Assembly (NCBI GenBank): GCA_046328715.1
Contig: JAXLWB010000012.1
Location: forward strand, 62,001-126,000
DNA from: JAXLWB01 sp046328715
Lineage (GTDB): Bacteria > Chloroflexota > Anaerolineae > Caldilineales > Caldilineaceae
Reading direction: 5' to 3'
DNA length: 64,000 bases
The position numbers were made by a program, and so were the translations under genes. Below the pieces are notes generated by a model. The model was not told the origin of the DNA, ran no database searches, and worked only from the letters and a program-made list of their open reading frames with translations. Below, one piece after another: positions 47,494 to 54,369 of this stretch. Positions within the stretch are counted from its first letter, which is position 1, and every line of letters begins with the position of its first letter.

Positions 47494-48114
47494 ATGAAAA
47501 TCGGCATCGTTGCCTGTGGGGCCATCGTGCGCGAGCTGATCGCCATCGCCAAGCGCCAGGGCTGGGATTTCGAGCTGACGGCAGTCCCCGCCCAACTCCA
47601 TAATCGCCCCGAAAAGATCGCACCCGCCGTGCAGAAGCAGTTGGATGAATGGGCGGGGCACTTTGATTTGATTCTGGTTGGCTATGCCGATTGTGGTACA
47701 GGTGGCGCGCTCGATACGCTTCTGGAGCGCTATCCACATGCCGTACGCATCGCTGGACCGCACTGCTATGAGTTCTATGGCGGCAAAATCTTTGAAGAAC
47801 AGAATGATGCCTACCTCGGTACCTTCTATCTCACTGACTTTCTAGCGCGCCATTTTGACGGCTTGGTTTGGAAAGGGCTAGGATTGGATCGTTTTCCCCA
47901 ATTGCGTGACCTCTATTTTGGCAACTATACCCATCTACTCTATCTGCAACAATTACCTGAATCCGATCAAAGCGAGCGGGCACAGAAAGCAGCCACAAAG
48001 ATGGGATTAGCGTATGTCCATGCACTTACAGGTCTTGAAGTGTTAGAAGAACGACTTGTCGCCGTTGTCAATGAATTTCGCTCAAAGATGAGTGAGGAGA
48101 CCGAACATGGATGA
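47494..48114 (+). CDS. DUF1638 protein
   Basis: A 206-aa cytosolic protein of a family with no firmly known activity. Conserved features visible: IVACGAIVREL with Cys8, GYADCGTGGALD with Cys67, AGPHCYEFYGG with Cys91, and LGTFYLTDFLARHFD. Three conserved cysteines suggest metal or cofactor binding. The family often sits with Virulence_fact, RACo-like activators and corrinoid methyltransferases in glycine betaine or other methylamine clusters, and that is the case here. Its stop overlaps the start of the next gene by 8 bases (ATGGATGA). Confidence 0.88.
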   Translation: MKIGIVACGAIVRELIAIAKRQGWDFELTAVPAQLHNRPEKIAPAVQKQLDEWAGHFDLILVGYADCGTGGALDTLLERYPHAVRIAGPHCYEFYGGKIFEEQNDAYLGTFYLTDFLARHFDGLVWKGLGLDRFPQLRDLYFGNYTHLLYLQQLPESDQSERAQKAATKMGLAYVHALTGLEVLEERLVAVVNEFRSKMSEETEHG

Positions 48115-49018
48115 GACAGCCACTGCCTACGAAAATCTGCTAGCACGCTTCGTCGCCTGGGCAGAGACCCAGGAAGACCTACGGGCAGCCATTATCATCG
48201 GTTCACGCGCCCGCAGCGACCATCCAGCGGATCGTTGGTCCGACCTGGATCTAGTCACCTTCGTCACCGACACGCAGCGCTACCTGACTAGCAATGAGTG
48301 GCTCCAAACGCTCGGCACGCCCATGCTCTCCTTTATAGAATCCACTGCCGATGGTCGCAGCCAAGAGCGTCGGGTACTCTTCGCCAACGGTCTTGACGTC
48401 GATTTTGCACTGCTCCCCGCTGCTTTCCATGACCCGCTAGGACAAGGAGATATTCCCGCAGATCTAATCGCTCATCTTCAACGCGGGTTTCGCATTGTAA
48501 TCGACAAAGAAGGCGTGCTGGCACAAATACAGCGCAAATTGCTTGAACTGCCTGCCACTCCACCCCCTACGCCACCTACAGCGGAAGAATTTGCCAATCT
48601 GGTCAACGACTTCTGGTACCACACGGTATGGACGGCCAAGCATTTACGCCGTGGGGAGTTGTGGTGGGCCAAGAGCGGCTGTGATGGCTACCTGAAACAA
48701 TTGCTCCAACGTATGATGGAATGGCATGCCCGTGCCACACAGGGCACCGAACATGATACCTGGTTTCGAGGTCGCTTCCTAGAAGAATGGGTTGATCCGC
48801 AGGCACGCGCCGCACTCTCTCATCTCTTTGCCCATTACAATGAGGATGACATCTGGCGTGCGCTTAGTGCCACCATGGCGATCTTTCGCTTGCTTGCCGT
48901 CGAAAGTGCGCAAAAACTTGGCTATTCCTACCCGAACGAAGGTGACAATTTTGCCGCAGAGCTTGTCCGCCGACTGGACGCCGAGCGAACCCAAATCGAT
49001 GAGGCAGACGCACTGTGA
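48107..49018 (+). CDS. AadK-like nucleotidyltransferase
   Basis: A 303-aa protein of the aminoglycoside 6-adenylyltransferase type. The nucleotidyltransferase motif is GSRAR (32-36) with SDLDLV (45-50), and a third acidic site lies in GLDVDFALLP. The C-terminal helical half has NDFWYHTVWTAKHLRRGELWWAK, typical of the family. The start at ATG 48107 has GAGGAG 8 bases upstream; the 48092 start is inside the previous gene without a site. The operon position makes antibiotic resistance unlikely as its main role; it could nucleotidylate a metabolite or a protein of this pathway. This is inference. Confidence 0.8.
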   Translation: MDETATAYENLLARFVAWAETQEDLRAAIIIGSRARSDHPADRWSDLDLVTFVTDTQRYLTSNEWLQTLGTPMLSFIESTADGRSQERRVLFANGLDVDFALLPAAFHDPLGQGDIPADLIAHLQRGFRIVIDKEGVLAQIQRKLLELPATPPPTPPTAEEFANLVNDFWYHTVWTAKHLRRGELWWAKSGCDGYLKQLLQRMMEWHARATQGTEHDTWFRGRFLEEWVDPQARAALSHLFAHYNEDDIWRALSATMAIFRLLAVESAQKLGYSYPNEGDNFAAELVRRLDAERTQIDEADAL

Positions 49019-49941
49019 AGCGCGTGATCTTCCTTTTTCTCGACGGCGTTGGCCTTGGCAGTGATGATCCAGCAATTAATCCATTAGCAGCGCAGGTGTA
49101 TCCCACCTTTTCCGCCCTGCTTGATGGACACCTCCCCACGCAATCCACAGGTCGTCTTTCCACGGCACAGGCAGAATTGATTCCCACCGACGCTCAGATG
49201 GGCGTTCCCGGGCGTCCGCAAAGTGCAACTGGTCAAGCGGCAATCCTAACAGGCATCAACGCGCCACAACGGCTTGGCGAACATTATGGCCCCCGTCCTG
49301 ATGCCCGAGTGCGTGCTGTGATCGATGAAGCCAACCTGTTTCACAGGCTGAGGCAGGCAGGGCGAAGCGTATTCTTCTACAACGGTTATCCAGAACGCTA
49401 TTTTAAGGCGATCCATAGTGGCAAACGGCTGTTGAGTGCCATCCCCTACGCAGTCACCCAAGCGGGGCTACCCCTGTCCGATCATCTGGCTGTGGTAGAA
49501 GGTCGTGCTATGTCGGCTGATTTCACCAATCAAGGTTGGATCCAAGAGCTTGGCTATACGAATACGCCCCTACTCTCACCCAACGAAGCGGGTTACAAAT
49601 TGTGGGAATTGGCGCAGCCCCATCATTTTAGCTTTTTTGAACATTGGTACACGGATGTGCTGGGTCACGAACAGGCGTTGGAAAAGGCGGTCTCAAACTT
49701 TCAGTGCATTGATGGAGTCTTGGCAGGACTACTGGAGGTTGCAGATTTGCAGAACACCCTGATCATTGTCAGCAGCGATCATGGCAACGTCGAGGATTGT
49801 AGCCACGGCAAACACACGGAGAATCCGGTGTTCACCCTGCTGCTTGGCGATCAAAGACAGGCACTTGCAGAAAAAGTGCAACAGTTGGCTGATTTTGCCC
49901 CGATCATTGATGAGTATCTGCATCAGAGCCGTCAGCGTTAG
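49015..49941 (+). CDS. Phosphoglycerate mutase/alkaline-phosphatase-superfamily metalloenzyme
   Basis: A 308-aa enzyme. FLFLDGVGLG holds the first metal Asp; GRPQSATGQAAILTG holds the nucleophilic Ser/Thr region; FFEHWYTDVLGHE carries the metal His and Asp; and VSSDHGNVEDCSHGKHTENPV carries the final His ligands. It lacks the large insert domain of iPGM, so its substrate may be a small phosphoester. A GTG start at 49015 overlaps the previous TGA by 4 bases (GTGA), so translation is coupled. It is the last gene of the operon; the downstream sequence holds a degenerate ACTGACGTGC element. Confidence 0.82.
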   Translation: MKRVIFLFLDGVGLGSDDPAINPLAAQVYPTFSALLDGHLPTQSTGRLSTAQAELIPTDAQMGVPGRPQSATGQAAILTGINAPQRLGEHYGPRPDARVRAVIDEANLFHRLRQAGRSVFFYNGYPERYFKAIHSGKRLLSAIPYAVTQAGLPLSDHLAVVEGRAMSADFTNQGWIQELGYTNTPLLSPNEAGYKLWELAQPHHFSFFEHWYTDVLGHEQALEKAVSNFQCIDGVLAGLLEVADLQNTLIIVSSDHGNVEDCSHGKHTENPVFTLLLGDQRQALAEKVQQLADFAPIIDEYLHQSRQR

Positions 49942-49976
49942 CGTACGGGGCCTCTTACTCACGTGGGGGTTCTGAT

Positions 49977-50387
49977 TTAGCGTGCGTCATCCAAAAATCG
50001 TGACCGCAGTTCCGGGGTTGGGATCATACAACTATCTTGTTTGCCAAACCAACGATAGCGATTGCGTGCAATGAAGCGATAAACAGGATCGCGCAGCCAT
50101 CTCGGCACGAAGATCAAGAAGAAGAATAGACTCCAAACTCCATTCAACCGGCGGGCAATGTGGAGTGCCGCATCACTCTCCGTGTAGATTTTTCCATCTT
50201 CAACTAGAATAACACTCTCCAGCGCGCTAGTGAGCTGCGGTTGCTGCTTGAGCAATTGATCGGCAGCAGCCGATTGCAGTGCAGCAAACTTGAAACGCCG
50301 CTGTGCGTCGTGTTTGATGATAAATTGCACCGTAGCGTTGCAAAGATTGCAGACGCCATCGAAGAGCACCACAGATTCCGCTGGCAA
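49977..50387 (-). CDS. DCC-family thiol-disulfide oxidoreductase-like protein
   Basis: A ~136-aa protein with the family signature DGVCNLCN (Asp10, Cys13, Cys16) near the N-terminus and the C-terminal DPVYRFIARNRYRWFG. Members are thioredoxin-like and of uncertain role. A TTG start at 50387 is preferred because GGAGGT lies 7 bases upstream; the GTG at 50402 lies on top of that site. The gene begins directly beside a palindromic element (50411-50592). Confidence 0.85.
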   Translation of the reverse strand: MPAESVVLFDGVCNLCNATVQFIIKHDAQRRFKFAALQSAAADQLLKQQPQLTSALESVILVEDGKIYTESDAALHIARRLNGVWSLFFFLIFVPRWLRDPVYRFIARNRYRWFGKQDSCMIPTPELRSRFLDDAR

Positions 50388-50410
50388 CCGGTTTACCTCC
50401 ACTGAAACAA

Positions 50411-50592
50411 CAACCCCTCTCTAACCCTCCCGTTCGGCTGAGACTTCGGCGAGCTCAGTCGAGTCGCTCACGTCGAAGCCAAACGAGGGAGGGGACTGTC
50501 ACGAAACGAATTTTGTTTGGTGGACAGAAGAGGAAACATAATCCTTCCCTTCACAGTTCCCTCCCTTAGCAGGGAAGGGTTAGGGAAGGGTT
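50411..50592. repeat. Copy of the CCTCCCTAACCCTCCC palindromic family with an internal insertion
   Basis: Ends CAACCCCTCTCTAACCCTCC and AGGGAAGGGTTAGGGAAGGGTT. The core has GGTGGACAGAAGAGGAAAC and TTCACAGTTCCCTCCC as in the 54143 copy. About 50 bp of a different hairpin repeat (GACTTCGGCGAGCTCAGTCG) is inserted near 50441-50490. The right end coincides with the stop codon of the sensor kinase. Confidence 0.7.
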
Positions 50593-51884
50593 CATCTTCG
50601 TTGAAACAAGGGATTGCTCATGTTGCGCTCGCCTTTGGGCAACACGAACGAAAAGCGTGTGCCTTCGCCCCAGCGGCTCTCGACCTGTATTTCGCCGCCA
50701 TGTGCCTCGACGATGCCTTTGGCAATCGCCAAGCCCAAACCAGCACCACCGGTTTCGCGGCTGCGCGACTTTTCGCTGCGATAGAAACTTTCAAAGACAT
50801 GCGCCAAATCTTCATGGCGGATACCCTCACCATTGTCGGTGACACTGATTTCGACGCCGTGTTGGAGGACACGGGCGCGCACATCGACTCGCCCGCCGAT
50901 TGGTGTATGGCGTAGCGCGTTGCCGATCAGGTTGGTTAGCACCCGTCCGATTTGGCGAACGTCGCAATGTACGGGATCAACACCGCTTTCCACACCGCCG
51001 CCAAGACGGATTCCTTTGTCTGTGGCCTGGGTCGAAAAGCTCTCCAGCGTGTCAGAGATCAGATCCGAGATGGAAACTGGCTGGCGATCCAGCTTCACGC
51101 CGCCCGCATCGATCTGTGCCATTTCAAAGAGGTCGTCGATCAGCAGGGAAAGCGCGCCGATGTCGCGCTTGGCTGTCCGCAAATAACGTTCACGTGTACT
51201 GGGGTCATCGACCACACCATCGGCAAGCGCTTCAACGATGGCACGCACCGAGGCCAACGGTGTACGCAGATCGTGACCAACCCAGGCAATCAGTTCACGG
51301 CGCATGGTGTCAAGTTCACGCTGTTTGCGCGCCGCATCCTCCAACTGCATCGCCATCTCATTAAAGCTGTGCCCCAAGTGCGCCACCTCATCCCTCCCTT
51401 TGTCTTCCACCCGCACACGCAGATCGCCGCGAGCGATCGACTGTGCGCCTCGACTTAGTGCCACCACACGATCGCTGAGCGTAGAGGTGACAAAGAGACC
51501 AAGCGCCAGAGCGATACCCGAGGCAAAGACCAGCAGAATCGTTGCCAACGTCAGGTCGTGCCAGTTAATAAACATCAAGCGGGCCGTTGTCCAGACATTG
51601 ACAAAGGTGAGCAATGCTGAAAGGCCATAGCTGCTTAGAATCGTCCAACGGATACTTGGTGAGTAGCGAAACCAGCCAAGACGGTAAAAAGCCACCCCAG
51701 CGACGACAGAGATCACAGCCGTGATTGCCAAATACTGAGTCATCGCCTGAAGATCTTCCATGCGCGGCTGCATCACCGCCACAAAAATCGCCAGGGCAAT
51801 GGCAAGTGTCAACAGCACGCCCCCCAAGAAGCGTAACGAGAGCGCCATTTGTTTGCGGTTGGGACGAATGGTAATGGTGTTCAT
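50592..51884 (-). CDS. Membrane sensor histidine kinase
   Basis: A 430-aa inner-membrane kinase. Four hydrophobic helices occupy ~15-145, followed by HAMP (SDRVVALSRGAQSIARGDL), HisKA with the phospho-acceptor His in WVGHDLRTPLASV (~215), and HATPase_c with NLIGNALRHTPIGG, VTDNGEGI and GGAGLGLAIAKGIVEAHGG. It forms a two-component pair with the OmpR-type regulator just upstream (76-bp gap filled by heptamer-word repeats). There is no large extracytoplasmic sensor domain, so it may sense the membrane itself or a membrane partner. The signal is unknown. Confidence 0.92.
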   Translation of the reverse strand: MNTITIRPNRKQMALSLRFLGGVLLTLAIALAIFVAVMQPRMEDLQAMTQYLAITAVISVVAGVAFYRLGWFRYSPSIRWTILSSYGLSALLTFVNVWTTARLMFINWHDLTLATILLVFASGIALALGLFVTSTLSDRVVALSRGAQSIARGDLRVRVEDKGRDEVAHLGHSFNEMAMQLEDAARKQRELDTMRRELIAWVGHDLRTPLASVRAIVEALADGVVDDPSTRERYLRTAKRDIGALSLLIDDLFEMAQIDAGGVKLDRQPVSISDLISDTLESFSTQATDKGIRLGGGVESGVDPVHCDVRQIGRVLTNLIGNALRHTPIGGRVDVRARVLQHGVEISVTDNGEGIRHEDLAHVFESFYRSEKSRSRETGGAGLGLAIAKGIVEAHGGEIQVESRWGEGTRFSFVLPKGERNMSNPLFQRR

Positions 51885-51898
51885 AGTTGATCAACTAC

Positions 51899-51956
51899 AA
51901 ATTACGAGTTACAAACCGAAATACAATTCGTAACTTGTAACTCGTAACTCGTAACC
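51899..51956. repeat. Heptamer-word inverted repeat (AACTCGT)
   Basis: AATTACGAGTTACAAACCG faces TTCGTAACTTGTAACTCGTAACTCGTAA, with a 7-bp step in the right arm. It lies between the regulator and kinase genes and could form a processing or attenuating hairpin. Confidence 0.6.
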
Positions 51957-51960
51957 CGAC

Positions 51961-52659
51961 TTAGGGCTCAAACTTGTAGCCAACACCCCACACAGTATGG
52001 ATATGCTTCGGGTTTGAGGGATCGGCTTCTAGCTTTTCACGAAGGCGACGCACATGCACAGTGACGGTGCTGGGGTCAATATATTCGGTCTCGCCCCACA
52101 CCCGATCTAACAATTGGTCACGATTAAAGACCTGGCGTGGATGATTGGCCATGAAGTAGAGCAAGTCAAACTCCTTGGCAGTGAACATCAGCTCCTCGCC
52201 CCGTATGGTGACGAGACGCGTCACAGGATCGATGCGGAGGTCATCAAATTCAAGCGGGCGTTCCTTGCTGGCAACAGCGACAGGGGCACTGCCTTGGGTG
52301 CGACGTAGCACAGCGCGCACACGGCTCACCAACTCCTGCGGACTAAACGGTTTGGTGACATAGTCGTCGGCACCCATTTCCAAGCCCAGGATACGATCAA
52401 TCTCTTCCTTGCGGGCAGTCAGCATGATAATGGGTAGATCACCCTCGGCTCGTACACGTCGCGTGATCTCCAAGCCATCGACACCCGGCAACATGAGATC
52501 GAGCACGATCAGGGCGGGGCGCTGTTGGCTCAGCGCGCGCAGTGCGGCATTACCGTCGTGCACTGTGATCACATGATAGCCAGCCCGAGTCAGATAGAGA
52601 CTCACCACTTCGCTGATACTTCGTTCGTCTTCGACCACCAAAATCGTTTGCCCGCTCAT
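51961..52659 (-). CDS. OmpR-family response regulator
   Basis: A 232-aa regulator. The receiver has VVEDERS, the phospho-acceptor Asp in LIVLDLMLPGVDG (~52), TARKEE and YVTKPFSPQEL. The C-terminal winged helix has LTAKEFDLLY-type residues, the recognition helix ending YIDPSTVTVHVRRLREKL, and the wing HTVWGVGYKFEP. It is expected to bind direct repeats in target promoters when phosphorylated by the kinase at 50592. ATG 52659 (AGGGG six bases before) is preferred to ATG 52665. It is the first gene of the pair. Confidence 0.93.
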   Translation of the reverse strand: MSGQTILVVEDERSISEVVSLYLTRAGYHVITVHDGNAALRALSQQRPALIVLDLMLPGVDGLEITRRVRAEGDLPIIMLTARKEEIDRILGLEMGADDYVTKPFSPQELVSRVRAVLRRTQGSAPVAVASKERPLEFDDLRIDPVTRLVTIRGEELMFTAKEFDLLYFMANHPRQVFNRDQLLDRVWGETEYIDPSTVTVHVRRLREKLEADPSNPKHIHTVWGVGYKFEP

Positions 52660-52691
52660 CGCCATCCCCTACATTCATTCGGTAACTACGT

Positions 52692-52829
52692 CAACCCCAC
52701 CCTGGCCATCTTCGCCTTCAGGGAGGGAATTGTGAAGGGACAAATGATCTTTGCTCGTTTGTCCACAAATCCCGACTTATCCCGTGACCGTTCCCTCCCC
52801 ACGGCTTTGGGAGGGTTAGGGTGGGGTTG
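52692..52829. repeat. Inverted-orientation copy of the CCTCCCTAACCCTCCC palindromic family
   Basis: Reading the minus strand, the core GATTTGTGGACAAACGAGC and TTCACAATTCCCTCCCT align with the 54143 copy. The terminal repeats CAACCCCACCCTGG and AGGGTTAGGGTGGGGTTG are degenerate. Confidence 0.65.
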
Positions 52830-52917
52830 AGTTACGATTATAGATTGATTGTCAGCCATTCTGCTGATCTACAAATTGTGTAATTATTACCCGTTTCTTA
52901 CAGTACCGGGTCTCGAT

Positions 52918-54120
52918 TTAGTCGCTCACTTCTTTCACAAGGGTTACAGCTATCAGGATCGCCACGGTTGCCGCAATGCCGGAAATGCGCGTCACGCCAA
53001 GCATGCCCCATTGCTCAAAGATCCAGGGAGTCACAATCCCTGTCACTGCGCCAAGTAGTTGCCAAACTGCACCACCTAAGGTGAGCGCTTTGCCTCGCTG
53101 CTTCGGTGTCTGTTCGCTCAGGAGCGATATATTCGAGACAATTGCAAATTCAAAGCCGCCACGGGTCAATGCCATCGAAACGACAGCAGGTATCACGGCA
53201 GTATTAAAGAGCGGCATCACAAAATAGCCTACTGCCGAGACGATCAGACCTATGATCAGACTAACACGTTTGCCAATCCGGTCAGTGATCAGGCTAACCA
53301 TCACGCTACCCAAGAGTAGATCGCTCCAACCCAAGCCAAAGGCCACCGTTCCCAGTTGGAAAGGCTGCAAACCATACTGTGTCTTGAGCCATTGCCCGTA
53401 GATCAGCATCATCTGCGAACCGGCAAAGTAACTCAAAGCACCGACGGCGATGGTGGCATAGGTTGATCGACGATTTTCCTCCACCCGAAAAATGTCAATC
53501 AAGTTGAATCGTCGCTGCGCCCCCTCAGCCTTTACATCGGGCATGGCACCGAAGATCACCCACATGACGGCCATACAGGCGGCCAAGACAAAGAAGGGTA
53601 CACGCCAATTGGTCCATTGGATCAGAAAGCCGATCAGTGACAGGCCAACAATGCCGGTCAATGCCCACGAATACTCTAACATGCCGATGGCCCGCCCGCG
53701 TTGACTGTAGGGCAATTTGCTACTGATGTAGGCTTGCAGGATCGGCGTAACACAGACATGCGAAAAGCCGAGGCAGATCATCGCAATCATAGCTGGGATG
53801 ATCGAGGAACTGCTGCCCAAGAGCAGCATGCCGACGATCAGGACCAACATGCCAAAACGAATCACACGACGATAGCCAACCCGATCGCCCACTGTCCCTG
53901 CGATTGGTGCCGCCAGCCCGACCAGGTTGCGTAAGCTGATCAGCCGTCCCATGATCGTCAAATCAGCACCGAGACCCGTGGCAATAATCGGCAGAAAGGG
54001 ATTAAAGATCTGAAAGCCGCTATCGATGATCAACTTGGTTGAGATACCAGTCGTAATCAGGCGTAGAAATGAGATATCAGATGGAGAGTTCTTGGTTTCA
54101 GGTAGGGTGGTCGAAGTCAT
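52918..54120 (-). CDS. Major facilitator superfamily transporter
   Basis: A 400-aa protein with 12 predicted helices. The loop 2-3 motif region is VGLAAPIAGTVGDRVGYRR, with a second-half equivalent LITDRIGKRVSLI; both match the MFS pattern. The start at 54120 (TSTTLPETKNS) is chosen because the frame upstream to 54219 lies entirely in a palindromic repeat. It is probably an efflux or metabolite permease; the substrate cannot be read from sequence. It is transcribed alone, with repeats on both sides. Confidence 0.87.
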   Translation of the reverse strand: MTSTTLPETKNSPSDISFLRLITTGISTKLIIDSGFQIFNPFLPIIATGLGADLTIMGRLISLRNLVGLAAPIAGTVGDRVGYRRVIRFGMLVLIVGMLLLGSSSSIIPAMIAMICLGFSHVCVTPILQAYISSKLPYSQRGRAIGMLEYSWALTGIVGLSLIGFLIQWTNWRVPFFVLAACMAVMWVIFGAMPDVKAEGAQRRFNLIDIFRVEENRRSTYATIAVGALSYFAGSQMMLIYGQWLKTQYGLQPFQLGTVAFGLGWSDLLLGSVMVSLITDRIGKRVSLIIGLIVSAVGYFVMPLFNTAVIPAVVSMALTRGGFEFAIVSNISLLSEQTPKQRGKALTLGGAVWQLLGAVTGIVTPWIFEQWGMLGVTRISGIAATVAILIAVTLVKEVSD

Positions 54121-54142
54121 GGGTTGATACTTTCGTTTACGC

Positions 54143-54276
54143 CAACCCCTCCCTAACCCTCCCCAAAACAGGGAGGGAATTGCCACGGGAGGAGTACCGT
54201 TTTGTGGACAGAAGAGCAAACCTAATCCGCCTCTTCACAGTTCCCTCCCTTAACAGGGGAGGGTTAGGGAGGGGTT
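54143..54276. repeat. Full copy of the CCTCCCTAACCCTCCC palindromic family
   Basis: Terminal inverted repeats CAACCCCTCCCTAACCCTCC and GGGAGGGTTAGGGAGGGGTT. The asymmetric core contains TTTTGTGGACAGAAGAGCAA and TTCACAGTTCCCTCCCTTA. This is the best-preserved copy in the window (134 bp). Confidence 0.75.
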
Positions 54277-54291
54277 AGGTTTTAACAAAGA

Positions 54292-54341
54292 AACAGGTAG
54301 ACAGATAAGTCGACTGCTATGACCTACCTGACTACCTGTTA
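54292..54341. repeat. Inverted repeat of CAGGTAG words
   Basis: ACAGGTAGACAG (left) faces CTACCTGACTACCTGT (right). It lies immediately after the previous element and 30 bp before the ftsK stop. Confidence 0.5.
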
Positions 54342-54369
54342 CAACCAACAATTGAAACTGCAACTTCAT

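Noticed and set aside
48107..49018. Aminoglycoside resistance gene
   Set aside because: The fold matches AadK, but it is embedded and translationally coupled in a metabolic operon, which argues against a resistance role.
54121..54219. N-terminal extension of the MFS protein
   Set aside because: The extension is translated from a dispersed palindromic element (54143-54276), which explains its odd glycine- and tryptophan-rich sequence; 54120 is the natural start.
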